A stretch of DNA of 41,153 nt from Candidatus Peregrinibacteria bacterium CG_4_10_14_0_2_um_filter_43_11 (GCA_002792495.1 PFOK01000137.1:1-41153); one strand, 5' to 3'. Positions 24,746-33,302 are shown, counted from the stretch's first letter. Translations and numbers: made by a program. The notes: generated from the letters alone by a model not told the origin.

Positions 24746-25123
24746 TTAAGTTTTAGTAGCCTTGATTTTACCGCTACCCATAGTAACGCGTCGACCTCGT
24801 TTTGTGCGGGCATTGGTCTTGGTGCGTTGACCGCGAACCGGCAAATGACGCCTGTGACGAAACCCACGATACGAACCGATTTCCTGCAAACGCTTGATAT
24901 TACCGGTAACCTCACGTTTTAAATCCCCCTCAATGGCAAATTTAGAAACAGCATCACGAATTTTTTGCTCATCCGCCTCGGACAACGCTTCAACTTTCTT
25001 ATCAAGATCGATCTTCAAATCAGTTAAGAGTGCGCGGCTAAGCTGACGTCCGATACCGTATATACCGGTCAAAGCCACTTCAATACGTTTACCCTTTGCC
25101 AAATTGATTCCTGCTATTCTCAT
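24746..25123 (-). CDS. rpsM: 30S ribosomal protein S13
   Basis: 125 residues. MRIAGINLAKGKRIEVALTG, IYGIGRQLSRALL and the C-terminal RGQRTKTNARTKRG are standard uS13, which contacts tRNA and forms the B1 bridges. It follows L36 and precedes S11. Confidence 0.98.
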   Translation of the reverse strand: MRIAGINLAKGKRIEVALTGIYGIGRQLSRALLTDLKIDLDKKVEALSEADEQKIRDAVSKFAIEGDLKREVTGNIKRLQEIGSYRGFRHRRHLPVRGQRTKTNARTKRGRRVTMGSGKIKATKT

Positions 25124-25147
25124 TTAAATTGTAATTTAAAATTAAAA

Positions 25148-25276
25148 TTAACCCTGCCTCTGCTTATGCCTAGCGGAAACGGGACAAATAACACGAAGGA
25201 CTTTTCCCTTTTTACTCCCTCGCTTAATAACACGACATTTATCACATATTTTTTTAACAGAAGCGCGTACTTTCAT
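25148..25276 (-). CDS. rpmJ: 50S ribosomal protein L36
   Basis: 42 codons between infA and rpsM, the usual place. The product begins MKVRASVKKICDKC and ends ARHKQRQG. The zinc ligands of the C+ form are present: Cys11, Cys14, Cys31 and His37. The usual length is 37-38; the extra residues lie between Cys14 and Cys31 (RGSKKG), lengthening the zinc-finger loop by four. Confidence 0.95.
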   Translation of the reverse strand: MKVRASVKKICDKCRVIKRGSKKGKVLRVICPVSARHKQRQG

Positions 25277-25295
25277 AATAAAAATGATGAATTAA

Positions 25296-25604
25296 TTATC
25301 CTTCAACCGACTCATCCTCTGAAACGAAACCGGTGTCTAAATTGGAATCGGAAGATTCAAAATCGCTTGCTTTTTTATTTTTATGCCGATAAGTAATTCG
25401 CCCTTTAGTAAGGTCGTAGGGGGTCATTTCAACCGTCACTATATCTCCGGGCAAGATACGAATGTAATTCATTCTGACCTTACCGGAAACATGAGCGATG
25501 ATGGTGTGTCCTTTGTAATTTTCACCAATCAATTCGACACGAAAAGTGGCGTTAGAAAGGGATTCAATGACTTTTCCTTCGACTTCAATAACTTGTTTCG
25601 CCAT
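25296..25604 (-). CDS. infA: Translation initiation factor IF-1 with acidic C-terminal tail
   Basis: 102 residues. The first 73 form the S1/OB domain of IF-1, which binds the A site during initiation (FRVELIGENYKGHTIIAHVS, VRMNYIRILPGD, TPYDLTKGRITYRHK). Normal IF-1 ends here at about 72 residues. This one continues with KNKKASDFESSDSNLDTG and then SEDESVEG, a strongly acidic, probably disordered tail. No stop or frameshift is evident at the boundary. It is the first gene of the second ribosomal transcript. Confidence 0.95.
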   Translation of the reverse strand: MAKQVIEVEGKVIESLSNATFRVELIGENYKGHTIIAHVSGKVRMNYIRILPGDIVTVEMTPYDLTKGRITYRHKNKKASDFESSDSNLDTGFVSEDESVEG

Positions 25605-25629
25605 AATTCAAAATAACAAAAGCGGTAAG

Positions 25630-25658
25630 AGTTTACATGAATGCACTAGGCAAGGCAA
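25630..25658 (-). promoter_or_regulatory. Promoter of the infA-rpmJ-alpha transcript
   Basis: On the minus strand TTGCCT (25653-25658), 17 bases, TAAACT (25630-25635), placed 25 bases upstream of the infA start and after the map terminator. Confidence 0.65.
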
Positions 25659-25710
25659 GAGATTTTTTTATTTATTTTTATTGGACTGAAATCAGAGGTA
25701 AAAAAGGCAT

Positions 25711-25735
25711 AAAAATGGAATAAGCCATGCTTATT
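25711..25735 (-). terminator. Rho-independent terminator after map
   Basis: Directly after the map stop codon, minus strand: perfect AATAAGC-ATG-GCTTATT hairpin (25719-25735), then CCA and T5 (25711-25715). Short U-run, so termination may be partial. Confidence 0.6.
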
Positions 25736-26488
25736 TTAGACAAGAATTTCGGAACCGTTTTTGGTGACTAGAATGGTATGCTCAAAATGAGCGGAGGGGG
25801 TTCCGTCAGCGGAAACGACTGTCCATCCATCTTCAAGGGTTTCCACGTCACCATTTCCCATGGTGGAGATAGGCTCAACAGCAAGTACCATTCCCGCCTG
25901 AAGCATAGGACCCGTCCCCTTACGCCCCGCGTTAAGAATTTCCGGCGGTTCGTGTAAATCACGACCTACTCCATGGCCGGTGCATTCAACAACAGGGCTA
26001 TAACCCTGATCTTCGATGGTTTTTTGAATAACGGCGGAAATATCTCCCACATGAGCACCATGACGAATGACCTTAACTGCATTATCGAGAGCTTTTTTGG
26101 TAATTTTGACAAAATGTCTAACTTCAGGAAGTGGATCACCCACCAAAAAAGTTCGACAAGCATCCGTATGAAACCCGTCGTAATAAACCCCGCAATCCAC
26201 ACCCACAATATCTCCATCTGCCAAAATACAATTCGCGGAAGGGATCCCATGAACCACTTCTTCGTTCACAGAAGCGCAAATCGAAGCCGGAAAGCCATTG
26301 TACCCTTTAAACCCGGGAATAGCCCCTTTGCTCACAATAAGGGATTCGACCAACTGATCAAGCTCTAAGGTGCTCACCCCCGGATGAATGGCGGCTTCAA
26401 CAGCCTGAAGTGCCTGCTGAAGAATGAGTGCCGCATGACGCATTTTCCGCAAATCGGCTTCTGTTTTAATGGGAATGATAGAATGCAT
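25736..26488 (-). CDS. map: Methionine aminopeptidase, type I
   Basis: A 250-residue metalloenzyme that removes the initiator methionine from nascent proteins. The two-metal site is visible in VGVDCGVYYDGFHTDACRTF (two Asp ligands), GHGVGRDLHEPP (His) and the later Glu residues in AVEPIS and HFEHTILV. The length is that of type Ia enzymes without an N-terminal zinc finger. I chose the ATG at 26488 because MHSIIPIKTEADLRKM aligns with the family start; a TTG at 26512 would add 8 residues. It follows adk, as in many spc operons, and is the last gene before the terminator. Confidence 0.97.
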   Translation of the reverse strand: MHSIIPIKTEADLRKMRHAALILQQALQAVEAAIHPGVSTLELDQLVESLIVSKGAIPGFKGYNGFPASICASVNEEVVHGIPSANCILADGDIVGVDCGVYYDGFHTDACRTFLVGDPLPEVRHFVKITKKALDNAVKVIRHGAHVGDISAVIQKTIEDQGYSPVVECTGHGVGRDLHEPPEILNAGRKGTGPMLQAGMVLAVEPISTMGNGDVETLEDGWTVVSADGTPSAHFEHTILVTKNGSEILV

Positions 26489-26514
26489 GATTGTGGTTTC
26501 AAAAAAATTCAAAA

Positions 26515-27156
26515 CTAAGTGAAAAGATAGGCCGCTTTTTCAATCATCTCCTCGGTAACATCGGGAATAATCTGTTCTCCATCCACTTTGATCAAACGGT
26601 CGATATCATAAAAATGCTGAATAACGGGTTTGGTTTCATTTTCATAATGAGACAATCGTTGTTTAACGCTTTCAAGATCACTATCGTCCTGACGGATGAC
26701 AAGCGGAGTCTGATCATCGGCACAAACATCCTGCTTGTAAAAACCGGGGTAAATCGCCTTACAAGTAGGACAAATGCGTCGCTCTGTTAAACGTTTAATG
26801 GCGGTTTCCTGAGAAAGTTCAATGAGAAGCGCGAAAACATCCCGTTGATATTTTTTGAGCAACGCCTCTAGCTTTTCCGATTGGGTCTGAGTACGTGGAA
26901 TGCCATCAAAAAGAACGGATTGATCCGGACTAATCCCCCGCAAAAAACTTTCCGCAATCTCAACAACCGTATCGTCATCCACCAAATGTCCCCCTTCCAC
27001 AATTGTTTTTATTTTATTGCCCAATTCAGTACCGGATTCGATTATAGAACGCAACTGGGATCCCATGTCAAAAACATGGAGATGATACCGTTCAGCCAAT
27101 AGCTTACCCTGAGTGCCTTTTCCTGAACCTTGGATCCCGAATAAAATAATATCCAT
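26515..27156 (-). CDS. adk: Adenylate kinase
   Basis: 213 residues; interconverts ATP + AMP and two ADP. The P-loop GIQGSGKGTQ is at residues 7-16, the NMP-binding part has DMGSQLRSII, and FDGIPRTQTQ is the usual signature. The LID domain is of the zinc type: CPTC, then Cys and Asp in DVCADD, matching the Cys3-Asp zinc site of Bacillus enzymes. It lies between secY and map in the conserved spc order. Confidence 0.97.
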   Translation of the reverse strand: MDIILFGIQGSGKGTQGKLLAERYHLHVFDMGSQLRSIIESGTELGNKIKTIVEGGHLVDDDTVVEIAESFLRGISPDQSVLFDGIPRTQTQSEKLEALLKKYQRDVFALLIELSQETAIKRLTERRICPTCKAIYPGFYKQDVCADDQTPLVIRQDDSDLESVKQRLSHYENETKPVIQHFYDIDRLIKVDGEQIIPDVTEEMIEKAAYLFT

Positions 27157-27211
27157 AGTCTAAGAGTTGACAATTGACAATGAAGCACTGACCGGAAAGT
27201 CAAAATGTATT

Positions 27212-28513
27212 TTAATAAAGTTTATCGTAATCGTGCATAACAAGCTGAGAATCAATCTGACGAATCAACTGGAGGACAACACCAACAACGATGATGAGTC
27301 CGCTGCCACTGATGATGAGATCCCCTTGAGTGAGAGGCGTGTATTTCGCGAATAAAACAGGAATAATCGCCACAATGCCAAGAAATATACCTCCGAATAG
27401 ATTCATATGAGCGGAAACCTTGGCAAGAAATTCCGATGTTTGACGCCCCGGTCGAACACCCGGAACAAACCCTCCTCGCTTTTGAATATTCTCGGCAATT
27501 TGATCAGGATTAAAAGTAACACTAACGTAAAAATAAGAAAAAGCGATGATCAGCAAAAAGTAAGTGACCAAATAGATATATCCGGGGTTGTTGGCATTAA
27601 AATGACGCAATAGAAAGTCGGCAACAGCCTGAAGCTTTCCGGAGGAAGAAGCCTGAAAAAATTGTGCCACAATGGAAGGAAAGGTAACCAAAGAGATCGC
27701 GAAGATGATCGGGATCATTCCCGCCTGATTCACCAGAATGGGAATCCCTGACCTTTCTCCTTTTCCTCCGCCAACAGCCCGTGTGGCATAAGTGATAGGA
27801 ATATTGCGATGCCCTTCTGTTATAAGAACAACAAACACCAATAGGGCAAGTGTTAGAATGATGAAACCTACAAAATAACCCAACTGAGTGCTGTCCCCGG
27901 CCTGAGCTGTCCCCAACATACGCCCTAAAACAGTGGGCATGCCAGAAATAATGCTGGCAAAAATGATCAATGAAATACCATTACCAACCCCTTTTTCCGT
28001 AATCAATTCTCCTATCCACATCAATAAAAGTGTACCCGTGGTTATGATCAACATAATGGGTAAGATCACCATGGGGTCAGCAATATTGGGGATCAATTGA
28101 CCATTCACACCGCGATTCAAAAGAACAATCATGCCATACGACTGCAAAAAAGCCAAAGGAATGGTCAGAATACGCGTGTATTGATTGATCTTTTTACGCC
28201 CCTCCATCCCTTCTTTGGAAAGGGCTTCTAATTTGGGCACAACAACCGTCATCAGCTGAATGATGATGGAAGCATTGATGTAAGGGGAAAGCCCCATAAG
28301 AACGATAGAAAAACTTTCCATACTACCTCCTGTCAACGCCGAGAAAACACCTAGCAAACTGTTTTGCTCAAACAAACGACCCAACATACTTGGATCCACA
28401 CCCGGAACCGTAATATGAGCCGCCAAACGGAAGACAAAGAAAAGGAAAAGTGTGAACAGAATTTTTTTTCTAAGACTACGTGCCTGCCAGATCTGGTGAA
28501 AGTATTTGAACAT
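27212..28513 (-). CDS. secY: Protein translocase subunit SecY
   Basis: 433 residues with ten hydrophobic segments, the central pore subunit of the Sec translocon. FRLAAHITVPGVD (periplasmic loop 1), LMGLSPYINASIIIQL (plug/TM2 region), and the C-terminal loop with QKRGGFVPGVRPGRQT are standard. Gene order L15-secY-adk-map is that of the spc operon. Confidence 0.98.
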   Translation of the reverse strand: MFKYFHQIWQARSLRKKILFTLFLFFVFRLAAHITVPGVDPSMLGRLFEQNSLLGVFSALTGGSMESFSIVLMGLSPYINASIIIQLMTVVVPKLEALSKEGMEGRKKINQYTRILTIPLAFLQSYGMIVLLNRGVNGQLIPNIADPMVILPIMLIITTGTLLLMWIGELITEKGVGNGISLIIFASIISGMPTVLGRMLGTAQAGDSTQLGYFVGFIILTLALLVFVVLITEGHRNIPITYATRAVGGGKGERSGIPILVNQAGMIPIIFAISLVTFPSIVAQFFQASSSGKLQAVADFLLRHFNANNPGYIYLVTYFLLIIAFSYFYVSVTFNPDQIAENIQKRGGFVPGVRPGRQTSEFLAKVSAHMNLFGGIFLGIVAIIPVLFAKYTPLTQGDLIISGSGLIIVVGVVLQLIRQIDSQLVMHDYDKLY

Positions 28514-28583
28514 AATAGAATGTGTCAGCGACTAATGTAAGAAAATCCTTGAGGCGAGTGAAAACGATACAATCCAAAATAAA

Positions 28584-29021
28584 CTATAAAATCTTCCCCC
28601 CTGCCTGAATGATCTTTGCTTTTGCCACACGAGAAAAGGCATGAGCCTTAACCGATAGTTTTTTAGTGATTTGCCCATTGCCCAAGATTTTAATAGGAAG
28701 AGCTCGCTTAGAAATGATCTTTTTTTCGAGCAAAATTTCAGGATTGACCTCGTCACCATCATTGAACTTGTTTAAAGCAGACAAATTAACAACCTGATAA
28801 GTGACTTTATTAATATTTTTAAAACCACGTAATTTAGGCAAGCGCATGATCAAAGGGGTCTGTCCTCCTTCAAAACCACGACGAACGTTGCCACTTTTAC
28901 GCTGACCCTGTCCTTTACAACCACGTCCACTAAAAGTACCATGCCCCGAAGCATTTCCGCGACCAAGACGTTTATTCTTTTTAATGGATCCTAAGGTTGG
29001 CTTTAACGAATGTAATTGCAT
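28584..29021 (-). CDS. rplO: 50S ribosomal protein L15
   Basis: 145 residues. MQLHSLKPTLGSIKKNKRLG, GRGNASGHGTFSGRGCKGQG and GFEGGQTPLIMRLPKLRGF are standard uL15. It directly follows S5; the L30 gene that normally lies between them is absent. Confidence 0.98.
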   Translation of the reverse strand: MQLHSLKPTLGSIKKNKRLGRGNASGHGTFSGRGCKGQGQRKSGNVRRGFEGGQTPLIMRLPKLRGFKNINKVTYQVVNLSALNKFNDGDEVNPEILLEKKIISKRALPIKILGNGQITKKLSVKAHAFSRVAKAKIIQAGGKIL

Positions 29022-29057
29022 AATGTCGTACAGAATTAGTGTCTAAATTAAAAATGA

Positions 29058-29693
29058 TTATTCCTTTTCTTCCACAGCCGCCTCCTTCTTTTCAGCTACA
29101 ACCTCCGAAGTCTCTGATTTCTTTTCAGCCGCCTCTTTCTTTTTATGCTGTTCAGAAGGGGTTTCCATGCCCAAGGGTGCCAAATGACCCGTCTTGGACG
29201 CGATCATGTGAGGTTTTAAAGGCCTTAAAGCCCTCAAGGCCTTCATGGAAGCCTGAGCAGTGACCAGTGTATTACGAGAACCAAGATCTTTAGAAAGCAC
29301 GTTTTTAACACCGGCTAAATTCAATATTTTACGCAAAGCTCCCCCTGCAATAACACCCGTTCCCGGAGAAGCGGGCATGAGAAGAAGACGAGCGGATTTA
29401 TATTTCATTTTCAGGCTATGGGGAATGGTCTCCCCGGAAGTGATGGGAACGTCAACGAGAGAACCTTTTGCCTGAGCAACCGCTTTTTTGATGGCATTGA
29501 CCACCTCAGTCGCCTTACCGATGCCAACACCCACACGCCCTTTACGATCACCAATCGCAACAGTGGCACGAAAGCGCAAACGACGACCTCCTTTGACCAC
29601 ACGTGTTACACGGTCAATTTGGAGAACCTCCTCATCAAACTCCTTCTTTTCCTCTATTTTATCCTTTGCGTTTTTTAAATATTTTTTAGCCAT
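29058..29693 (-). CDS. rpsE: 30S ribosomal protein S5 with charged C-terminal extension
   Basis: 211 residues; family length is about 165. The core has VTRVVKGGRRLRFRATVAIG, the IPHSLKMKYKSARLLLMPAS segment and GTGVIAGGALRKIL. The last 40 residues are a Lys/Glu-rich low-complexity tail (KKKEAAEKKSETSE and following). The core region matches the accuracy-controlling S5 fold. Confidence 0.98.
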   Translation of the reverse strand: MAKKYLKNAKDKIEEKKEFDEEVLQIDRVTRVVKGGRRLRFRATVAIGDRKGRVGVGIGKATEVVNAIKKAVAQAKGSLVDVPITSGETIPHSLKMKYKSARLLLMPASPGTGVIAGGALRKILNLAGVKNVLSKDLGSRNTLVTAQASMKALRALRPLKPHMIASKTGHLAPLGMETPSEQHKKKEAAEKKSETSEVVAEKKEAAVEEKE

Positions 29694-29721
29694 ACCAAAA
29701 ATGAAAATTAGGAATTAGGAA

Positions 29722-30066
29722 TTAAAACACGAGTCCGCCCTCTCTTGCCCCTTCGGCAAGAGCCTTAACACGACCATGATAAAGATACCCACCTCGATCA
29801 AAAACACATTTTGTAATGTTCTGAGCAATCGCTTTTTTGGCAAGTTCAGATCCTGTCTGCTTTGCCAGTTCAAGGGATTTAGCCTTTTTAAGCTTTAAAC
29901 TGGAACTGGAAACAAGCACCCTACCGGCGACATCGTCAATCATCTGGGCATAGATATGCGTCAGGCTACGAAACACGCTCAAACGCGGGCAAACCGCACT
30001 GCCTTTAACACGAGTACGAATTCTTCTGTGTCGTCTTTCACGTTGTTGGACTTTTTTAGTAGACAT
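29722..30066 (-). CDS. rplR: 50S ribosomal protein L18
   Basis: 114 residues; binds 5S rRNA. RRHRRIRTRVKGSAVCPRLS, VFRSLTHIYAQMIDD and the C-terminal FDRGGYLYHGRVKALAEGAR identify uL18. Position between L6 and S5 is conserved. Confidence 0.98.
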   Translation of the reverse strand: MSTKKVQQRERRHRRIRTRVKGSAVCPRLSVFRSLTHIYAQMIDDVAGRVLVSSSSLKLKKAKSLELAKQTGSELAKKAIAQNITKCVFDRGGYLYHGRVKALAEGAREGGLVF

Positions 30067-30117
30067 AAATACTTCTTAAAATGAGTAAACTTGCGATATA
30101 AAATAATGAATTTAAAA

Positions 30118-30669
30118 TTATTCCTTGGCACCGGCAGTCTTACCGGATTTGCGAACAACGTGTTCACCAACATAACGAATGCCTTTTCCTTTATAGGGTT
30201 CCGGTGGACGGAACGAACGAATATCGGAAGCCACCTGACCCACAACCTGTTTGTCGATCCCGCAAATAACAACTGTATTTTTTTGCTCCTTATCCATCTC
30301 TATGGTAATTCCCTCCGGAACAACGTAGTCGATAGGGTGAGAAAAACCAAGACTAAGAGTAATTTTTTTCCCGGAAATCTGCGCGCGATAACCCACACCA
30401 ATAATCTCCAATCGCTTCTCAAACCCATTAAAAACCCCGATAATCATATTGTTCACAAGAGAACGGATCAGACCATGGTAACTACGTTCCTGAGCACCAT
30501 CCCCCTTGCGTTTGATGAGGACTAAATTGTCTTCGTGAATAATCTGAATAGACAAAGGCAATGACGCTTGAAGTTGCCCTTTAGGCCCCTTCACGTGAAT
30601 CATGCTGTCCGCGACAGAAACTTCAACCCCGGTGGGCACGATGATTGGCATTTTTCCTATTTTAGACAT
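30118..30669 (-). CDS. rplF: 50S ribosomal protein L6
   Basis: 183 residues, two repeated domains. MSKIGKMPIIVPTGVEV starts the protein, and the C-terminal RSFRPPEPYKGKGIRYVGE is the uL6 signature near the sarcin-ricin loop contact. The 70-base gap before it carries repeated AGAAATTAGAA-type A/T sequence. Confidence 0.98.
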   Translation of the reverse strand: MSKIGKMPIIVPTGVEVSVADSMIHVKGPKGQLQASLPLSIQIIHEDNLVLIKRKGDGAQERSYHGLIRSLVNNMIIGVFNGFEKRLEIIGVGYRAQISGKKITLSLGFSHPIDYVVPEGITIEMDKEQKNTVVICGIDKQVVGQVASDIRSFRPPEPYKGKGIRYVGEHVVRKSGKTAGAKE

Positions 30670-30739
30670 TCTGTGAGTAAGAAATTAGAAATTAGAATTT
30701 TAGACGATTTAGAATTTTAATTGAGTGATTTATGAGAAA

Positions 30740-31123
30740 CTACCACACCTGACAAAGGTATTCCCCTCCCAAACCATCGCGTCGCGCCTGATTGGCACTC
30801 ATAACCCCCTTAGAAGTGGATAAAACAGCAATACCATAACCATTATAAACAGATTTGATCGCATCACTTTTAATGTAAATACGTTGCCCTGGTTTGCTGA
30901 CACGTTTGAGATTGAATTCTTTCAATTCACGATTGAGCAACACTTCTATCTCGTCGAAAGATCCGCTTTTAACGACCTTGAAATCCACAATGAATTTATA
31001 TTGCTTTAAAACACTCAAAATCGCGATTTTTGCTTTAGAGTAAGGCACCACTGTTTTTTCTTGATTGGCACTAAACGCATTGCGCATTCTAGTAAGCAAA
31101 TCAGCGATTGGATCGGTCACCAT
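30740..31123 (-). CDS. rpsH: 30S ribosomal protein S8
   Basis: 127 residues. TDPIADLLTRMRNAFSANQ at the N-terminus and the C-terminal VLSTSKGVMSANQARRDGLG-type uS8 signature are clear. The start ATG (31123) is followed by GTG; ATG is preferred. In E. coli S8 regulates the spc operon at L5; no such site was recognised here. Confidence 0.98.
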   Translation of the reverse strand: MVTDPIADLLTRMRNAFSANQEKTVVPYSKAKIAILSVLKQYKFIVDFKVVKSGSFDEIEVLLNRELKEFNLKRVSKPGQRIYIKSDAIKSVYNGYGIAVLSTSKGVMSANQARRDGLGGEYLCQVW

Positions 31124-31167
31124 AACAATTGAAATTTAGAATTAAAATTAAGAAAGCTTTCTGAGAA

Positions 31168-31437
31168 TTACCAACTTGATTTTTTAATACCCATAACCTC
31201 ACCTCGAGATGCCAATTCACGGAAAATAATTCTTGAGACACCGAAGTAACGGAGGAAGCCACGCGGTCTACCTGTGACCTTGCAACGATTTTTTAAACGG
31301 GTGGGACTGGAATTAGGAGACATTTTATCCAAGGTGGCATAATCCCCTTTTTCTTTAAGTTCTTTTCGTTTTTGCGCATATTTCAGAATCATCTTCTTTC
31401 TATTTTCATCCTTGATAATGAGTGCTTTTCGGGCCAT
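31168..31437 (-). CDS. rpsN: 30S ribosomal protein S14, long zinc-free type
   Basis: 89 residues. ARKALIIKDENRKKMILKYA and RLKNRCKVTGRPRGFLRYFG are uS14. The CxxC pairs of the short zinc form are missing (only one Cys, in NRCKVTG), so this is the C-minus type, at the intermediate 89-residue length. Confidence 0.98.
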   Translation of the reverse strand: MARKALIIKDENRKKMILKYAQKRKELKEKGDYATLDKMSPNSSPTRLKNRCKVTGRPRGFLRYFGVSRIIFRELASRGEVMGIKKSSW

Positions 31438-31453
31438 GTTTGTAATTTAAAAA

Positions 31454-31996
31454 TTAAAGTTCTTTTTTAAAAGGAAAGCCCATTGCCCTAAAAAGAGCAA
31501 TGCCCTGTTCGTTATTATGAGCGGTAGTGGCAACCGTTACCTGAAGACCATGCACATGAGAAACATCATCAGGATTGACCTCCGGAAAAACAATAGCCTC
31601 CTTAAAACCGACAGAATAATTCCCCTTGCCGTCAAATGATTTTATACTCAAGCCACGGAAATCACGTATGCGAGGGAAAACAATATTGACCAAACGGTCC
31701 AAAAAATCATACATCTTCTCACCACGAAGGGTTACCGTAACCCCTACAGGCATACCGGCACGGAGCTTAAAGTTAGAAATGGCCAATCTGGATTTGGTGA
31801 CAACGGGCTTTTGACCGGTAATCAACGCGACATTGTTGGTAACATCCGAAAAATCTTTAGTATTTTTAGTCAAAGAACCGATACCGACATTCACCTTAAC
31901 AAAAAGGAGACGGGGAACGGCCATAATATTTTTTAGCCCCAATTCTTTCATCAGTGCGGGAGAAATCTCTGATTTCATTCGTGCTTTTAGAGACAT
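31454..31996 (-). CDS. rplE: 50S ribosomal protein L5
   Basis: 180 residues; binds 5S rRNA and contacts the P-site tRNA. NIMAVPRLLFVKVNVGIG, ITGQKPVVTKSRLAISNFKL and MPVGVTVTLRGEKMYDFLDR are standard uL5. Conserved between L24 and S14. Confidence 0.98.
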   Translation of the reverse strand: MSLKARMKSEISPALMKELGLKNIMAVPRLLFVKVNVGIGSLTKNTKDFSDVTNNVALITGQKPVVTKSRLAISNFKLRAGMPVGVTVTLRGEKMYDFLDRLVNIVFPRIRDFRGLSIKSFDGKGNYSVGFKEAIVFPEVNPDDVSHVHGLQVTVATTAHNNEQGIALFRAMGFPFKKEL

Positions 31997-32017
31997 GGAT
32001 TAAAAAAATTAAAAAAA

Positions 32018-32359
32018 TTAAGATTTCTTTTTATCAACCTTAGAAACAGTCTGTTCGACCGATTCATTACACTTTTTGCAAACGCGATATTTTTTACCCT
32101 CTTTAGGGAGTGCGTACCCCACTCGAACGGCCTTATTGCAACCGGGGCAAAGTAATTTCACATTTGAAACATTCAACGGAGCTTCGTATTTTACTCGTTC
32201 ACCGGGACGATTGGCCGTTTTACGAATGTGACGGGTTCGAATATTTATTTTTTCAACCGTGACACGATCCGTTTTTTTGAACACGCGCATTACTGTGCCG
32301 GTTTTACCCTTGTATTTACCTGCTATGACTAAGATTTTGTCGCCAGCCTTGATTTTCAT
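32018..32359 (-). CDS. rplX: 50S ribosomal protein L24 with zinc-ribbon-like C-terminus
   Basis: 113 residues. MKIKAGDKILVIAGKYKGKT is the KOW motif of uL24. The C-terminal half has CPGC (LCPGCNKAV) and CKKC (RVCKKCNES), two CxxC pairs that probably bind zinc. Such ribbons occur in many but not all bacterial L24 proteins. Confidence 0.97.
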   Translation of the reverse strand: MKIKAGDKILVIAGKYKGKTGTVMRVFKKTDRVTVEKINIRTRHIRKTANRPGERVKYEAPLNVSNVKLLCPGCNKAVRVGYALPKEGKKYRVCKKCNESVEQTVSKVDKKKS

Positions 32360-32370
32360 AATTTTTAAAT

Positions 32371-32388
32371 TAAGGAATTACGTCCTTA
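32371..32388. repeat. Small hairpin in the L14-L24 gap
   Basis: Perfect TAAGGA-ATTACG-TCCTTA (32371-32388), in the 48-base spacer between L14 and L24. Confidence 0.4.
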
Positions 32389-32407
32389 GAGGGAAAGTTA
32401 ATAAGTA

Positions 32408-32776
32408 TTAAAGCACTTCAGGCGCCAGAGAAATAATTTTCTGATACCCTTTAGTGCGAAGCTCTCTGGCGACGGGGCCAAAAACACGAGTCCCCTTGGG
32501 CTGACCATCATTACCGATGATCACAACGGCATTTTCATCAAAACGGATGTAGGAACCATCAGGACGACGAATGGCTTTTTTAAGGCGAACAATAACAGCA
32601 CGTTGAATGGTGTGGTTTTTGACAACACCCTTCACGGAAGCGCTTTTAACAGCAACGACAATGACATCTCCGATACCACCATAGCGACGCTTTGATCCTC
32701 CTAGGACCTTAATGCACATCACTTTCTTTGCACCCGTGTTGTCCGCTACATTGAGCAGAGTTAAATGTTGAATCAT
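32408..32776 (-). CDS. rplN: 50S ribosomal protein L14
   Basis: 122 residues. MIQHLTLLNVADNTGAKKVM, the GGSKRRYGGIGDVIVVAVK segment and GTRVFGPVARELR are standard uL14. The upstream AGGAA directly abuts the ATG and is too close to act as a normal Shine-Dalgarno. Confidence 0.98.
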   Translation of the reverse strand: MIQHLTLLNVADNTGAKKVMCIKVLGGSKRRYGGIGDVIVVAVKSASVKGVVKNHTIQRAVIVRLKKAIRRPDGSYIRFDENAVVIIGNDGQPKGTRVFGPVARELRTKGYQKIISLAPEVL

Positions 32777-32801
32777 TTCCTGATATTTAATGCATTAAAG
32801 A

Positions 32802-33029
32802 TTAATTGGCAACGACTTTCCATCGTTTTAATTTACTGGTAGGTTTTGTCTCTTCAATAGTAACGGTATCTCCGATATTGAATTTTGAACTATCATCACA
32901 GTCGACGTAAAATTTCTTAGAAACACGATAACGCTTCTTGTATTTGGGATGAAGCTTGTACGTATGAACGGCAACAACCAACGTTTTCTGCATCTTATTA
33001 CTGGTGATAAGACCGGTCTTAGTGCGCAT
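32802..33029 (-). CDS. rpsQ: 30S ribosomal protein S17
   Basis: 75 residues. GLITSNKMQKTLVVAVHTYK, HPKYKKRYRVSKKFYVDCDD and the end GDTVTIEETKPTSKLKRWKV identify uS17. Placed between L29 and L14 as usual. Confidence 0.97.
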   Translation of the reverse strand: MRTKTGLITSNKMQKTLVVAVHTYKLHPKYKKRYRVSKKFYVDCDDSSKFNIGDTVTIEETKPTSKLKRWKVVAN

Positions 33030-33063
33030 GAGAATTAAAATTAGGTTCTAAACGGATTAAAAA

Positions 33064-33288
33064 TTAACGAATTTCGCCGGCGTTTTTAATCATCTCCTCT
33101 ATTTCCATCTCTTTGGTGAGAGTCTTAAGACGGGCAACATAACGCTTGTGTTTTTTAGCCAAGCTAACATCACTTTGATGTTTCGTGCGAAGGCCAATGC
33201 GAATTTTTATCCCTTCCTGCTGAGCTGCTGCTGATTCATGCAGCAGTTCTTTATGAGTCAATGATCGGATTTCTTGAGTAGATAACAT
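33064..33288 (-). CDS. rpmC: 50S ribosomal protein L29
   Basis: 74 residues, all helical. LSTQEIRSLTHKELLHESAA and the LRTKHQSDVSLAKKHKRYVA segment fit uL29, at the exit tunnel where nascent-chain factors dock. Conserved position L16-L29-S17. Confidence 0.95.
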   Translation of the reverse strand: MLSTQEIRSLTHKELLHESAAAQQEGIKIRIGLRTKHQSDVSLAKKHKRYVARLKTLTKEMEIEEMIKNAGEIR

Positions 33289-33302
33289 AATGAATAAGAA
33301 AA

